A DNA stretch of 14,996 nt, taken from positions 1 to 14,996 of the forward strand of contig JBFWLB010000061.1 in assembly GCA_050252335.1 (NCBI GenBank). The letters are read 5' to 3'. The translations under genes were made by a program, and so were the position numbers. Origin of the DNA: Berkiella_A sp050252335. Its GTDB lineage: Bacteria > Pseudomonadota > Gammaproteobacteria > Berkiellales > Berkiellaceae. The notes below the pieces were generated by a model. It did no database searches. It saw nothing but the letters and a program-made list of their open reading frames with translations, and had not been told where the DNA came from. Of this stretch, positions 7,476 to 14,982 are shown piece after piece (position 1 is the first letter of the stretch; each line of letters opens with the position of its first letter).

Positions 7476-9040
7476 CACTCATGCATCAAACACAATTGAA
7501 TACGCGCTACTATGCGTTATTTCTATCCTTTTCAAGCTTATTGTTCGGTTTTTTGGTTATCATTGGTTGGCATCTTAGACTAGATTCCTTTATTCAAACT
7601 ACACCACAAGTTGTTCCCATGGTTTACAATAGTGGAATTTGCTTTATATTATCTGGATTAAGCCTTGCTATTATAAATTATTCAAATCGATGGTTATATT
7701 TTTCATGTTTATGCAGCCTGCTTCTCTTTTGTATAAACATACTTACATTATCGCAGTATATTTTTGCCATTAATCTTAATATAGATAATTTAATTGTATC
7801 TCCTCATAATCTAACACTACAAATACATCCTGGTCGAATGGCGCCTAATACAACCATCGCTTTTCTTTTTGTGAGCTTAGGACTCTTTTGCCTATCCCAA
7901 AAAAAGCAAAATAAAACATCTCTACTTTTAAGCTTCTTATGTTCTTTTTGTATTATCAGCTTTGCCCTCATTTGTTTGTTTTCCTATCTTGCCAACACAC
8001 CTTCTTTGTTGTTTTGGAAACAATTTACCTCAATGGCACCCAATACAGCTATCGGATTCCTACTCCTTAGTTTTTGTCTAGTCATGACCATTTATAATAT
8101 AGCGGATAGATACCGAATCATCATTCAGAATTGGTCTCCTTATTTAATTACAATCTGTACTCTGATCTGCGTAATATTGCTATGGAGTGCACTAAAAATT
8201 CAGACTATTTATGGTTCTGATGAGAAAGCTAATTTGGCTGCCTACTATATTAAAGAGCACATAAAATTTTCTCTTGACAGCAAAATACAGGCTTTAGTTC
8301 TATTTGAGAATCATTGGAAAAACCAAGCAAACATATCTTCTGATCTCTGGGAAGCAAATGCCAATGCCCTTGTAACAGCAACACCAAAATTAGAGACTAT
8401 CGCTTGGATGGATAAAAAATATGTCATCCAACATCTTGCATCTGAACAAAAAACACCTTGGTTAAAGTCAAATAATCTTAAAAAAATTGACTTATTACCT
8501 CAACATAATTCACTGGTCATAAAGCCTATCCTATCTCCTAAGGGAGAAAATGGCTTAATGATTATCATCCCCTCCCATACAAGCAAGCAACAAGGATTTA
8601 TTCTCGGGATTATCAATTTCACATCATTACTTGCTCCCATATTAGCGACTGAAATGCTTAAAAATTATGAAGTTCACATCTCAATTAATAATGAGCCGTC
8701 TTTTGATAAAGGATTAACAACGAAAAATGATGTTTCCATGGTGGCGCTAGATTTTACATTATACGATCAAAAATGGAAAATTGAGACAGGAATACCGACA
8801 TCCACAGCGAAAGAAGATAATCAAGCCATAACCTCTGATGCTATTATAATTCTGGGTTTAATCCTCTCATTTGTTTTATTTTATACTTTAAAAAACGCTC
8901 AAATTGCACGTCTGCGCTTAAGAGAAATACAAAAGATTCAGGCATTCTCTTCTCGTGCACAACAATTAGCTCAACTGGGTGGTTGGCAAAGGCAGTGGTC
9001 TTGGATTAAGTATGGTGTATGGATTTATCAATCAATCTAA
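7466..9040 (+). CDS. Hybrid histidine kinase, membrane sensor half (truncated by frameshift/deletion)
   Basis: The N-terminal part of a membrane sensor kinase. Seven hydrophobic helices fall within residues 16-242, including two copies of a MAPNTxIxF motif (about 125-133 and 190-198). A soluble, probably periplasmic CHASE-like sensor region follows (about 245-450, with TPKLETIAWM), then a further helix (about 456-474). A cytoplasmic linker leads into LAQLGGW, the typical first residues of a PAS domain. True homology ends at about Trp507; the last 17 residues are out-of-frame translation of an ATPase G2 box. No HisKA or catalytic domain remains, so kinase activity is not expected. The start overlaps the EAL gene, implying co-transcription. 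An ATG at 7481 is an equally good start; neither has a strong ribosome site. It may still make a membrane protein, or be a pseudogene. Confidence 0.8.
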   Translation: MGITLMHQTQLNTRYYALFLSFSSLLFGFLVIIGWHLRLDSFIQTTPQVVPMVYNSGICFILSGLSLAIINYSNRWLYFSCLCSLLLFCINILTLSQYIFAINLNIDNLIVSPHNLTLQIHPGRMAPNTTIAFLFVSLGLFCLSQKKQNKTSLLLSFLCSFCIISFALICLFSYLANTPSLLFWKQFTSMAPNTAIGFLLLSFCLVMTIYNIADRYRIIIQNWSPYLITICTLICVILLWSALKIQTIYGSDEKANLAAYYIKEHIKFSLDSKIQALVLFENHWKNQANISSDLWEANANALVTATPKLETIAWMDKKYVIQHLASEQKTPWLKSNNLKKIDLLPQHNSLVIKPILSPKGENGLMIIIPSHTSKQQGFILGIINFTSLLAPILATEMLKNYEVHISINNEPSFDKGLTTKNDVSMVALDFTLYDQKWKIETGIPTSTAKEDNQAITSDAIIILGLILSFVLFYTLKNAQIARLRLREIQKIQAFSSRAQQLAQLGGWQRQWSWIKYGVWIYQSI

Positions 9041-9551
9041 AGGCTATGTCACTATTCAAAGTGAAGCAAATCAAGGTACAACAGTGACGCTTTATTTACC
9101 CAAAATAAAATCAACACTACCCCCTGCAACTAAGGAAGAAAAAATACCTTCTGATATTACACCTAAAATAAACGACGTAAAAACAATTCTCATTGTTGAA
9201 GATGAAGAATCACTTCGTGAGATGACTGTAGCATTTTTTAAAAATACTGGACATACCATTTTGCAAGCGCCGAATGGCCCCAAAGCATTGGAACTGATTG
9301 AAAATAATTCAAATATTGATTTAATACTCTCAGATATGATTATGCCAGGTGGTATGACAGGCTTAGATTTAGCACTTGCAGCAATCAAAGCAAATCCAAA
9401 CATTAAAATATTACTTGTAACCGGTTATGCCAAGGAATCACTTTCTATGAAAGCGCTGCCCAAAGGATTTATTCCTGAAGTTTTGGTAAAGCCTTACTCT
9501 CTCGTAGACTTACAGAAAAAAGTGTATGAACTCCTCTCTACAGAAAAATGA
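8979..9551 (+). CDS. Hybrid histidine kinase, 3' fragment: ATPase G2 box plus receiver domain
   Basis: The +1 frame continues the broken kinase. It begins inside the HATPase domain at VGKGSGLGLSMVYGF (residues 2-16), continues through the last strands (VTIQSEANQGTTVTLYLP), a linker, and a complete receiver domain (about 68-187). The receiver keeps Glu74/Asp75, phospho-acceptor Asp119 (ILSDMIMP), Thr148 and Lys171 (VKPY). The N, G1 and F boxes of the ATPase are absent. The only start is a GTG at 8979 within the upstream reading frame, with no ribosome site, so translation would need coupling or frameshifting. The receiver could work if expressed, but it most likely is the 3' part of a pseudogene. 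Confidence 0.75.
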   Translation: MVGKGSGLGLSMVYGFINQSKGYVTIQSEANQGTTVTLYLPKIKSTLPPATKEEKIPSDITPKINDVKTILIVEDEESLREMTVAFFKNTGHTILQAPNGPKALELIENNSNIDLILSDMIMPGGMTGLDLALAAIKANPNIKILLVTGYAKESLSMKALPKGFIPEVLVKPYSLVDLQKKVYELLSTEK

Positions 9552-9772
9552 TTTTCTCCGCAGCATTTTATCTCGCTTAAAAAATTAGTCTTGCAAAGAG
9601 AGACTCTATGACGATGTGGAATAAATAGCGAGGCTCGATTGTATTTAATTTCATGCATATACTCTGAAAATACTCTTTAACAACCAAAACAATTATTATT
9701 GCTATCTTTTACAGATAATTTAACAACAAGCCACCCCAATATATTGAAAAAATAGATTTTAAATGCTATGTT

Positions 9773-9791
9773 TTAGATAAAATATATCTAA
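9773..9791. promoter_or_regulatory. Inverted repeat before the LysR-type gene, candidate autoregulatory site
   Basis: TTAGATA-N5-TATCTAA is a perfect 7-bp-arm inverted repeat of 19 bp ending 10 bases before the LysR-type start codon. Its size, AT-richness and T-N11-A-like symmetry fit a LysR-family recognition box. Binding here would block transcription or translation of the regulator's own gene. The remainder of 9552-9801 is AT-rich with no other clear signal. Confidence 0.4.
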
Positions 9792-9801
9792 TTTATCGAT
9801 A

Positions 9802-10725
9802 ATGAAAGTAAAATCCACACTAGATCAATGGCTTGTACTCAAGGCGGTGTTAGAGCAAGGTGGTTTTGCGCAAGCGGCAGAGTATTTGCATCGTAGCCAG
9901 TCCACAATTAGCTATACGCTTGCACAACTGCAAGCTCAGCTGGATGTAAAAATTTTAGAAACCAAAGGACGCAAAGCAGTCCTCACTCCTATTGGGCAAA
10001 TACTCTACCATCGTGCCAACCTGTTACTAGAGAATGCAAAGTCCATTGAAAATATTGCCAAGAAAACAACTCAAGATTGGCCAGCAGAAATCAGTATTGT
10101 GCTAGATGATCCTTTTCCACGACAAGCGCTAGCCCATGCTTTGAAGGCCTTTAATTTGTTAGGGCATACACGCGTACAAATATATGAGGAAAGCCTATCT
10201 GGGACACTTGAAAGCCTCGAAAAGGACACGGCGGATATTGTCATCACTTTTCAAGTACCAAAAGGATACATTGAATTCTGTCAAATACAGATTGTTCAAA
10301 TTGCAGTCGCGCATATCGATCACCCTTTACATCAATTAGGACATGCTCTCAGCCTTAACGATCTCCGCAATTACACACAACTCGTGGTGCGTGATTTTGA
10401 AAAACTCATCTCTGTGAATAAAGACGAGTTAGATACGCCTCATCGCTGGACAGTTGCTAGCAGCTATTTGGCACTTAGTTTACTGCAAGAAGGTACTGGT
10501 TTTGCCTGGATACCCGTGAATCATTTATTGCACCAACGAAAATTACTCAAAGCACTTCCCTTAGCCCATGCACAAACACGCTGCTTTTTCTTAAATGCGC
10601 TTTATGGCAAAAAAACACCACCCAATCAAGCAACGCTTGCTTTTGCAGAGTGCCTAGAAGCAGCGGTAAGAGAGTATCATCAGCAATTAAACTACCATGT
10701 TTCGCTTATCATCAATGCTATTTAA
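9802..10725 (+). CDS. LysR-family transcriptional regulator
   Basis: DNA-binding regulator of 307 residues, the normal family length. Residues 5-65 form the winged helix-turn-helix (GGFAQAAEYLHRSQSTISY, 20-38, then LTPIG, 61-65). A linker helix and a substrate-binding-like effector domain follow from about residue 92 to 290, with FAWIPVNHL near the end. Effector and targets are unknown. LysR regulators often control divergent neighbours, but here the upstream neighbour is the 3' end of the kinase on the same strand, so self-control or a distant target is more likely. The ATG at 9802 is the only start that keeps the DNA-binding domain whole, yet it has no Shine-Dalgarno sequence. Confidence 0.9.
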   Translation: MKVKSTLDQWLVLKAVLEQGGFAQAAEYLHRSQSTISYTLAQLQAQLDVKILETKGRKAVLTPIGQILYHRANLLLENAKSIENIAKKTTQDWPAEISIVLDDPFPRQALAHALKAFNLLGHTRVQIYEESLSGTLESLEKDTADIVITFQVPKGYIEFCQIQIVQIAVAHIDHPLHQLGHALSLNDLRNYTQLVVRDFEKLISVNKDELDTPHRWTVASSYLALSLLQEGTGFAWIPVNHLLHQRKLLKALPLAHAQTRCFFLNALYGKKTPPNQATLAFAECLEAAVREYHQQLNYHVSLIINAI

Positions 10726-10740
10726 AGTTTATTAACTAAT

Positions 10741-10756
10741 TTCTAAGTATTTAGAA
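10741..10756. terminator. Weak hairpin between convergent genes
   Basis: TTCTAA-GTAT-TTAGAA forms a 6-bp AT-rich stem with a 4-base loop in the 38-base gap between the converging LysR-type and GIY-YIG genes. Location suits a two-way terminator, but the stem is weak and the T-tracts are poor. Confidence 0.25.
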
Positions 10757-10763
10757 GAGCAGC

Positions 10764-11060
10764 TCAATCCAATAATGAAAATAACGCAAGCTCTGCTTTC
10801 TTGGAATGAATGAGTTTTAACTTTGCTCGTTTTGAGAGTTTCTTTACAACATTCTCCATTTTCAATGCTTGAGATTTCTCTCCCACTAAAGCAATAAATA
10901 CCAAAGTTAAAGGCTGTCTGCCGCGCAAATATTTTGCACACTTCGGTGTTTGTTCAACATGTTCGCGAAATCGCTTCTGCACATCCACACTAATACCTGT
11001 GTATAAACTGTTATCTTTGCATTGTATGATGTACAAATACCAATCTTTTTCTTTTGTCAT
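10764..11060 (-). CDS. Small GIY-YIG domain protein (YhbQ/UPF0213 family)
   Basis: A 98-residue stand-alone GIY-YIG nuclease-like protein, the normal size of the YhbQ group. Seen: WYLYIIQ (7-13) and LYTGIS (19-24), which form the GIY and YIG strands, VQKRFREH with Arg30 and His34, the family segment AKYLRGRQPLTL (42-53), and Glu69 in KMENVVKKL, equivalent to the metal-binding Glu. The active-site set is complete, so nuclease activity is plausible; the biological role of the group is poorly defined. The ATG at 11058-11060 was chosen; GTG at 11067-11069 would add three residues but sits too close to its only ribosome-site-like bases (GAG). Confidence 0.85.
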   Translation of the reverse strand: MTKEKDWYLYIIQCKDNSLYTGISVDVQKRFREHVEQTPKCAKYLRGRQPLTLVFIALVGEKSQALKMENVVKKLSKRAKLKLIHSKKAELALFSLLD

Positions 11061-11218
11061 TTTATTCACTACTCTTTTTGATTGAATAATATTCTATCCT
11101 TAAAGCAATATCATCAATAATCACTGCTCATATCCTGCCAATTATATTTTTTTTCATAAAATGTATCCAACTACAACTATGCATGCATGACTTGCGGATG
11201 ATTTATTACATACAATTC

Positions 11219-11248
11219 TTGTCCCTAATAGCTTCTTTCTAGTATTAT
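11219..11248 (+). promoter_or_regulatory. Candidate promoter of the asparaginase gene
   Basis: TTGTCC (11219-11224) and TATTAT (11243-11248) are spaced 18 bases apart and resemble sigma-70 -35 and -10 boxes. They lie about 70 bases upstream of the start codon. This is based on sequence resemblance only. Confidence 0.3.
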
Positions 11249-11318
11249 TGAGCCTACTTGTTATTGGCCTTTCACAACAAAAAAGTAACACCTTAAAATT
11301 ACGGGGATACATTTATTC

Positions 11319-12305
11319 ATGCAACACAATAAAAAAATATTATTCCTTGTTACAGGTGGCACTATCTTAAGTGAAACCACACATCCTGCTACAGGCGCCA
11401 TTCCAACTTTAGATGTAGATGCTTATTTAAAAAAAAATGCCTTTCTCTCTAAAAAAGCCAACATTGATATAGAACGCTTTTCCAACATGGATAGCAGATT
11501 AATGACGCCTGATATCTGGTTACAACTGGCAAAAACTTTAAATGAAAAGCTTAAGCAACAGATTTATCAAGGTATTATTATTTTGCATGGTACTGATACG
11601 CTTGAAGAAACTTCTTTTTTCCTAAGCCTTATCGCAGAATGCACAATACCGATTATTCTCACGGGTGCTATGCGCTCTGCCGATGAATACGACACAGATG
11701 GCCCTCGCAATCTACAACATGCGATTGAAGTCATTCTCTCAGACTCCGATGAACACAAAGGTGTGATGGTTGTTTTTAACGGACATATCTACGCACCGAG
11801 TTACCTCTCTAAAATGAACACACATCTACCCAATTCATTTGATGTTGATCGAATGGGGCACTTAGGCGTTATCGAAAATAATCGCGTAAAATGGTTTAAT
11901 CGTTTACGACGTTTTGCAGAACTCTCTCTTCCGGCTCAGTTAGCAAAAGTAGATTTATTTTTCACTTATCCAGGTTTTGATGCCAGCCAACTCAACGATG
12001 CCATTACAAAGGGCGCTCAAGGCCTTATCATTGCAGGTTACGGATGTGGCAACGTTCATGATAACTTAGTGCCAGAACTACATAACATCATTCAGAAAGG
12101 TATTCCTGTTGTCATGGCAACGCGTGTTCGAGAAGGCAGCGTCTTTCCTGTCTATGGCGGACCAGGAGGTGGCGTAGAACTTCATAAAATGGGTGTTCTT
12201 TACCATCATGATTTATCGCCTTTTAAAGCAAGAATATTATTAATGCTTGCAATAGCCAATTATGGCAATGACCTCATGAAAATTCAGGCCTGTTTTCAAC
12301 ATTAG
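11319..12305 (+). CDS. L-asparaginase (asparaginase/glutaminase family), cytosolic
   Basis: Hydrolyses L-asparagine to aspartate and ammonia. At 328 residues it is the usual length. Seen: the first active-site signature LVTGGTI (10-16) with nucleophile Thr15, the second signature LHGTDTLEET (89-98) with Thr92 and Asp93 of the second catalytic triad, and Lys165 in SKMNT completing it. GAMRSADEYDTDGPRNL (116-132) and the C-terminal YGCGN and GGPGGG segments are also family features. There is no signal peptide, so the enzyme is predicted to stay in the cytoplasm, unlike secreted type II enzymes; activity on glutamine cannot be judged. The ATG at 11319 is preceded by GGGG at a rather long distance (about 14 bases). 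Single gene with its own promoter region. Confidence 0.93.
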   Translation: MQHNKKILFLVTGGTILSETTHPATGAIPTLDVDAYLKKNAFLSKKANIDIERFSNMDSRLMTPDIWLQLAKTLNEKLKQQIYQGIIILHGTDTLEETSFFLSLIAECTIPIILTGAMRSADEYDTDGPRNLQHAIEVILSDSDEHKGVMVVFNGHIYAPSYLSKMNTHLPNSFDVDRMGHLGVIENNRVKWFNRLRRFAELSLPAQLAKVDLFFTYPGFDASQLNDAITKGAQGLIIAGYGCGNVHDNLVPELHNIIQKGIPVVMATRVREGSVFPVYGGPGGGVELHKMGVLYHHDLSPFKARILLMLAIANYGNDLMKIQACFQH

Positions 12306-12353
12306 AAGCACCTGCCTACCACAAAGTTATACAGACAACTACTTCTGACATCA

Positions 12354-12385
12354 CCCGATCGCTACCGCTTATCGGCATTTCCTTT
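12354..12385 (+). terminator. Possible weak terminator after the asparaginase gene
   Basis: CCGAT (12354-12358) pairs with ATCGG (12371-12375) around a 10-base loop, followed by CATTTCCTTTT. The stem is short, so termination is uncertain. Confidence 0.25.
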
Positions 12386-12447
12386 TGGGTAAGAAGATTA
12401 GCTATATACTTCATCTCTTGAAAGCAAACCATTTAGTAGAGGTTATG

Positions 12448-13494
12448 ATGTTAGATTTTTTTAGCAAATCTGTTAAAGCCATCGGTGATAGCGCCGTTAT
12501 ATTTGCAGCAAGCACATCCATTGGAAAAAATCAGGTCATTAAGCCCAAATTGAAAGAAAAAATTGCAATGGGCCGTACTGCTATCCATGACGCACAAAAA
12601 GAATTAAATAAAATAAAAAGCATAAAAAAAATTCCTGCTTTAGACAAAGCATTAAATGATTTGGCAAAACAAGGGAATCATCTTATCGCAGATATATTAA
12701 CTGACAAAAATTTAGATCCTATTGTTGATATTATTGGCGATCACATTAATGAATACAGCAGCATTGAAGCATTTCAAAACACGGTTTTAGAGAAACCGGC
12801 TTTAATAGAAATGAAAAACTTTGCGCTTGGATTAATTGATATTGAAAATTATCAAGGTCTTGTGACCTTAATGACAAAGTTACAAGATTTCAAAAATTTA
12901 TCAAATATTGAGCAAAGACAATTATTTGAAAGATTGCAAGACGGACAATTGGTTGAACGTATTATCAATGAAAATCAGACTTTGGATGTAAATACTGTTA
13001 AAGCTAAAACTAAAATCATGTGCACATCACTGTGTCATGAACTCAATTTAACAAAAACAGAAACGCAAACCCTGATTAATCTTTTTGATTCACTGACTCA
13101 TAAATATTTGCCTGAAGTAAATAAAATTCGTCAAAGCTTAGTCGATAATTTCCCAGCATTCATCCAAACAGAAGAAGCGCGTATTCTGAAAGCGCATCCT
13201 GAATGGGCAGCACAAAAAACGACTTCGGAAAAATCTGCGCTTACAACACAATATACAGATACCGCGAAACCCAAAGCAACCCCTTCAAAAGCCAAAGAAA
13301 AAGCAGATGAAGTGGAAGTGGTTGTAAAGAAAGAAAAGACGGTTGAGAAAAAGCGACCAGTGCCCCAAACACCCAAAGACACAACTAAAAAAGCACAACC
13401 TATTGTCATTGTATTAGATGAGGAAGATGAAGCAGATATTGCTGTTGTTCAAGAAACAAAAAAAACCAAGAAAAAGATAGGGCAAAGAAGATAA
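12448..13494 (+). CDS. Hypothetical helical protein with charged tail; candidate secreted effector
   Basis: The family is not recognised. The 348-residue product is mostly predicted helix to about residue 255 (Leu/Ile/Lys/Glu-rich, with short coiled-coil-like stretches around 30-75), followed by a low-complexity Lys/Glu/Thr/Pro tail. The tail holds PIVIVLDEEDE (318-328), a hydrophobic tetrad followed by acids as in eukaryotic SUMO-interacting motifs, and ends in KKTKKKIGQRR (338-348), resembling a nuclear localisation signal. The acidic stretch near the C-terminus also resembles the E-block of some Legionella Dot/Icm substrates. No signal peptide or membrane helix is clear. A secreted effector acting in the host is an inference; a cytosolic structural or nucleic-acid-binding protein is equally possible. 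The ATG at 12448 lies five bases after AGAGG; the adjacent ATG at 12445 is too close, and the longer TTG start at 12385 has no ribosome site. Confidence 0.75.
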   Translation: MLDFFSKSVKAIGDSAVIFAASTSIGKNQVIKPKLKEKIAMGRTAIHDAQKELNKIKSIKKIPALDKALNDLAKQGNHLIADILTDKNLDPIVDIIGDHINEYSSIEAFQNTVLEKPALIEMKNFALGLIDIENYQGLVTLMTKLQDFKNLSNIEQRQLFERLQDGQLVERIINENQTLDVNTVKAKTKIMCTSLCHELNLTKTETQTLINLFDSLTHKYLPEVNKIRQSLVDNFPAFIQTEEARILKAHPEWAAQKTTSEKSALTTQYTDTAKPKATPSKAKEKADEVEVVVKKEKTVEKKRPVPQTPKDTTKKAQPIVIVLDEEDEADIAVVQETKKTKKKIGQRR

Positions 13495-13507
13495 CGCACT
13501 TGTGTTC

Positions 13508-13532
13508 AAGAGATGCCTTGATGACATCTCTT
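13508..13532 (+). terminator. Hairpin after the hypothetical gene, candidate terminator
   Basis: AAGAGATG (13508-13515) and CATCTCTT (13525-13532) form a perfect 8-bp stem with a 9-base loop, 13 bases past the stop codon. The following TTGATATCC is a poor U-tract, so it may be a weak or Rho-aided terminator. Confidence 0.4.
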
Positions 13533-13551
13533 TGATATCCTCTCCAATTAA

Positions 13552-13659
13552 ATTGTAACTCAACCCCATAGCAACGGATACAAGCCCTATGGAATCGCAG
13601 AAGTCTATCATGCCCCCGAAAATCTAGGCGGCCTCGCACCTGTAAGAATGAAGCGCTAA
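13552..13659 (+). pseudogene. Possible orphan C-terminal gene fragment
   Basis: Directly after an in-frame TAA, a start-less 35-codon frame runs to TAA at 13657-13659. Its product has natural-looking composition (NGYKPYGIAEVYHAPENLGG near the middle). It has no initiation codon at its 5' end and lies in the 322-base gap between two genes. It may be the tail of a degraded gene; the family is not recognised and chance is possible. The rest of the gap holds a hairpin and a candidate promoter. Confidence 0.2.
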
Positions 13660-13735
13660 ATTTCACCGCTCTTTATCATGATTTAGTTAAATACCCAATA
13701 AATTTCATCCTTCTATTACTACCTTTTATCGGGAA

Positions 13736-13764
13736 TTGTTTTAATAACATTTTCTAACTAATAT
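13736..13764 (+). promoter_or_regulatory. Candidate promoter of the M48 protease gene
   Basis: TTGTTT (13736-13741) and TAATAT (13759-13764) are separated by 17 bases and partly match sigma-70 boxes. They would give a leader of about 45 bases before the ATG at 13817. Confidence 0.3.
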
Positions 13765-13816
13765 ATAACCCATTTTAACATAAGAGAATTTCTTGCCCCC
13801 TAATACTGAGGATGAC

Positions 13817-14809
13817 ATGTTCCAAAGAACTTTTTATACACTTCAAGCAAAGAAAGCACTCTGGTTTGCTGCCTTCGCAACGCTTGCTACCTATACCCTA
13901 ATGGCAACCACCTTAACACCGATACTGCTTTATGGGCTCTTAGCAGGCATCACCGCCTTTCATTTATTGCCTCTTGTCCCCCCCATAATAACTGGTGTCT
14001 TGATAGCATTTTCACCACTGCTCATACTCTTTACACCGATTGCACTTGGCTATAATTTGGCTTTTATTGGCTTGATGGCAAATGCACTTTTGCTTGGAAA
14101 TGAAAAAATGCTGCAAGCTTTAAAGCACACACACGCAATGGGGGCTCAGGAAAAGGAAGATCATGAGCTGATGCAAAAACTTGAAAAGAAAACTAAGATC
14201 ACAGTAAAAAACAAAGAAATCTGCGAGGTAGATGAAAGCTTTGCACCTAATGCAGCTGCTGTAGGTGGATTTAGTGAGCAAAAAATCTATGTATTTAGCA
14301 ATATATTAAAAGCACCTTTCACACGTAAAGAGAAAAAAGCCGTTTATGCACATGAATTTGGTCATTTAAAACATAAAGATTTCTTAGCAGAATCAGCCTC
14401 AAGATTTCTCTATTGGACTACCGCTGTATTTGCACTAAGCGCTTTTTCTCTACCTGTAGCGCTCCTCTTTGTATTTGCTGCGAACATCGCTTATTATGCC
14501 ATTTCTCAAATCAATGAATTATTAGCGGATTGGCATTGTGCCCAATATGCCAACCCCAAAGCATTGGGCAGCGCCTTAGATAAAATCATCGATAGCGCAG
14601 AGAAAATAAAGGCCAATGAGTCCAAGAAAGAAAAAGGTCTCTTAGATACACCTAAATCATACTTAAATTCTTTTAAACGCAAAGTTGGCATGCATTCACA
14701 TCCAAGCGTTGCCGTGCGTAAATCCTATTTAGATACATACGACACAGAAAAGCAGCTCTTGAAAAAATCTAAAGCACACCGCCCACACCCAACAGCGGCA
14801 GCAGCATAG
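13817..14809 (+). CDS. M48-family membrane zinc metalloprotease (HtpX-like)
   Basis: Predicted inner-membrane protease of 330 residues, related to HtpX/Ste24 enzymes that cleave damaged or misfolded membrane proteins. Hydrophobic helices fill about residues 14-95. The zinc site HEFGH (179-183) follows, preceded by the family segment DESFAPNAAAVGG (139-151). Two more helices lie at about 197-232, and then the third zinc ligand Glu234 in NELLADWHCAQYA. The C-terminal HSHPSVAVR (293-301) matches the conserved THPP-like end of HtpX proteins. The tail is basic and ends in four Ala. The ATG at 13817 was chosen because GAGG lies five bases before it; a TTG at 13793 would add eight residues. Somewhat longer than typical HtpX (about 290 residues), so an HtpX-like call is safer than HtpX itself. 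Confidence 0.88.
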   Translation: MFQRTFYTLQAKKALWFAAFATLATYTLMATTLTPILLYGLLAGITAFHLLPLVPPIITGVLIAFSPLLILFTPIALGYNLAFIGLMANALLLGNEKMLQALKHTHAMGAQEKEDHELMQKLEKKTKITVKNKEICEVDESFAPNAAAVGGFSEQKIYVFSNILKAPFTRKEKKAVYAHEFGHLKHKDFLAESASRFLYWTTAVFALSAFSLPVALLFVFAANIAYYAISQINELLADWHCAQYANPKALGSALDKIIDSAEKIKANESKKEKGLLDTPKSYLNSFKRKVGMHSHPSVAVRKSYLDTYDTEKQLLKKSKAHRPHPTAAAA

Positions 14810-14824
14810 GCTTTCATTAGAATA

Positions 14825-14850
14825 GCGCATGTGAATGAATTCATGTGCGC
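14825..14850 (+). terminator. Long stable hairpin after the protease gene
   Basis: Bases 14825-14835 pair with 14840-14850 over 11 positions (nine Watson-Crick, two G-U) around a TGAA loop; the outer part is GCGCA/TGCGC. A run of six T (14867-14872) follows 16 bases later, after a C-rich stretch, so this is not a textbook intrinsic terminator. Its position 15 bases after the stop codon suits a terminator or a 3'-end RNA structure. Confidence 0.45.
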
Positions 14851-14982
14851 ACCTGAGCCCCCTCCCTTTTTTAAATACCTATTACTTACCTCATAGAAAA
14901 GAAAACACATATCTAAGGTGATCAAATCAGATGAAATCAGCTAGGCTAAATGTTGGTATAACAAAGATAAGGAAATTATATT

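Noticed and set aside
8979..9040. Programmed ribosomal frameshift joining the two kinase fragments
   Set aside because: A shift could fuse the frames, but the product would still lack HisKA and most of the ATPase, and no slippery sequence with a strong downstream structure was seen; a deletion explains it better.
9092..9403. 103-codon minus-strand frame opposite the receiver fragment
   Set aside because: Antisense to a well-conserved receiver domain, so it is a shadow.
10732..10941. Second minus-strand frame over the GIY-YIG gene
   Set aside because: Out of frame with the GIY-YIG protein, which carries the conserved active-site residues.
11178..11192. ATGCATGCAT palindrome upstream of the asparaginase gene
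   Set aside because: Simple self-complementary repeat of ATGC; too short and simple to call an operator.
13406..13666. Minus-strand frames over the end of the hypothetical gene and the gap after it
   Set aside because: They overlap the coding end of the plus-strand gene, lack ribosome sites and show no motif.
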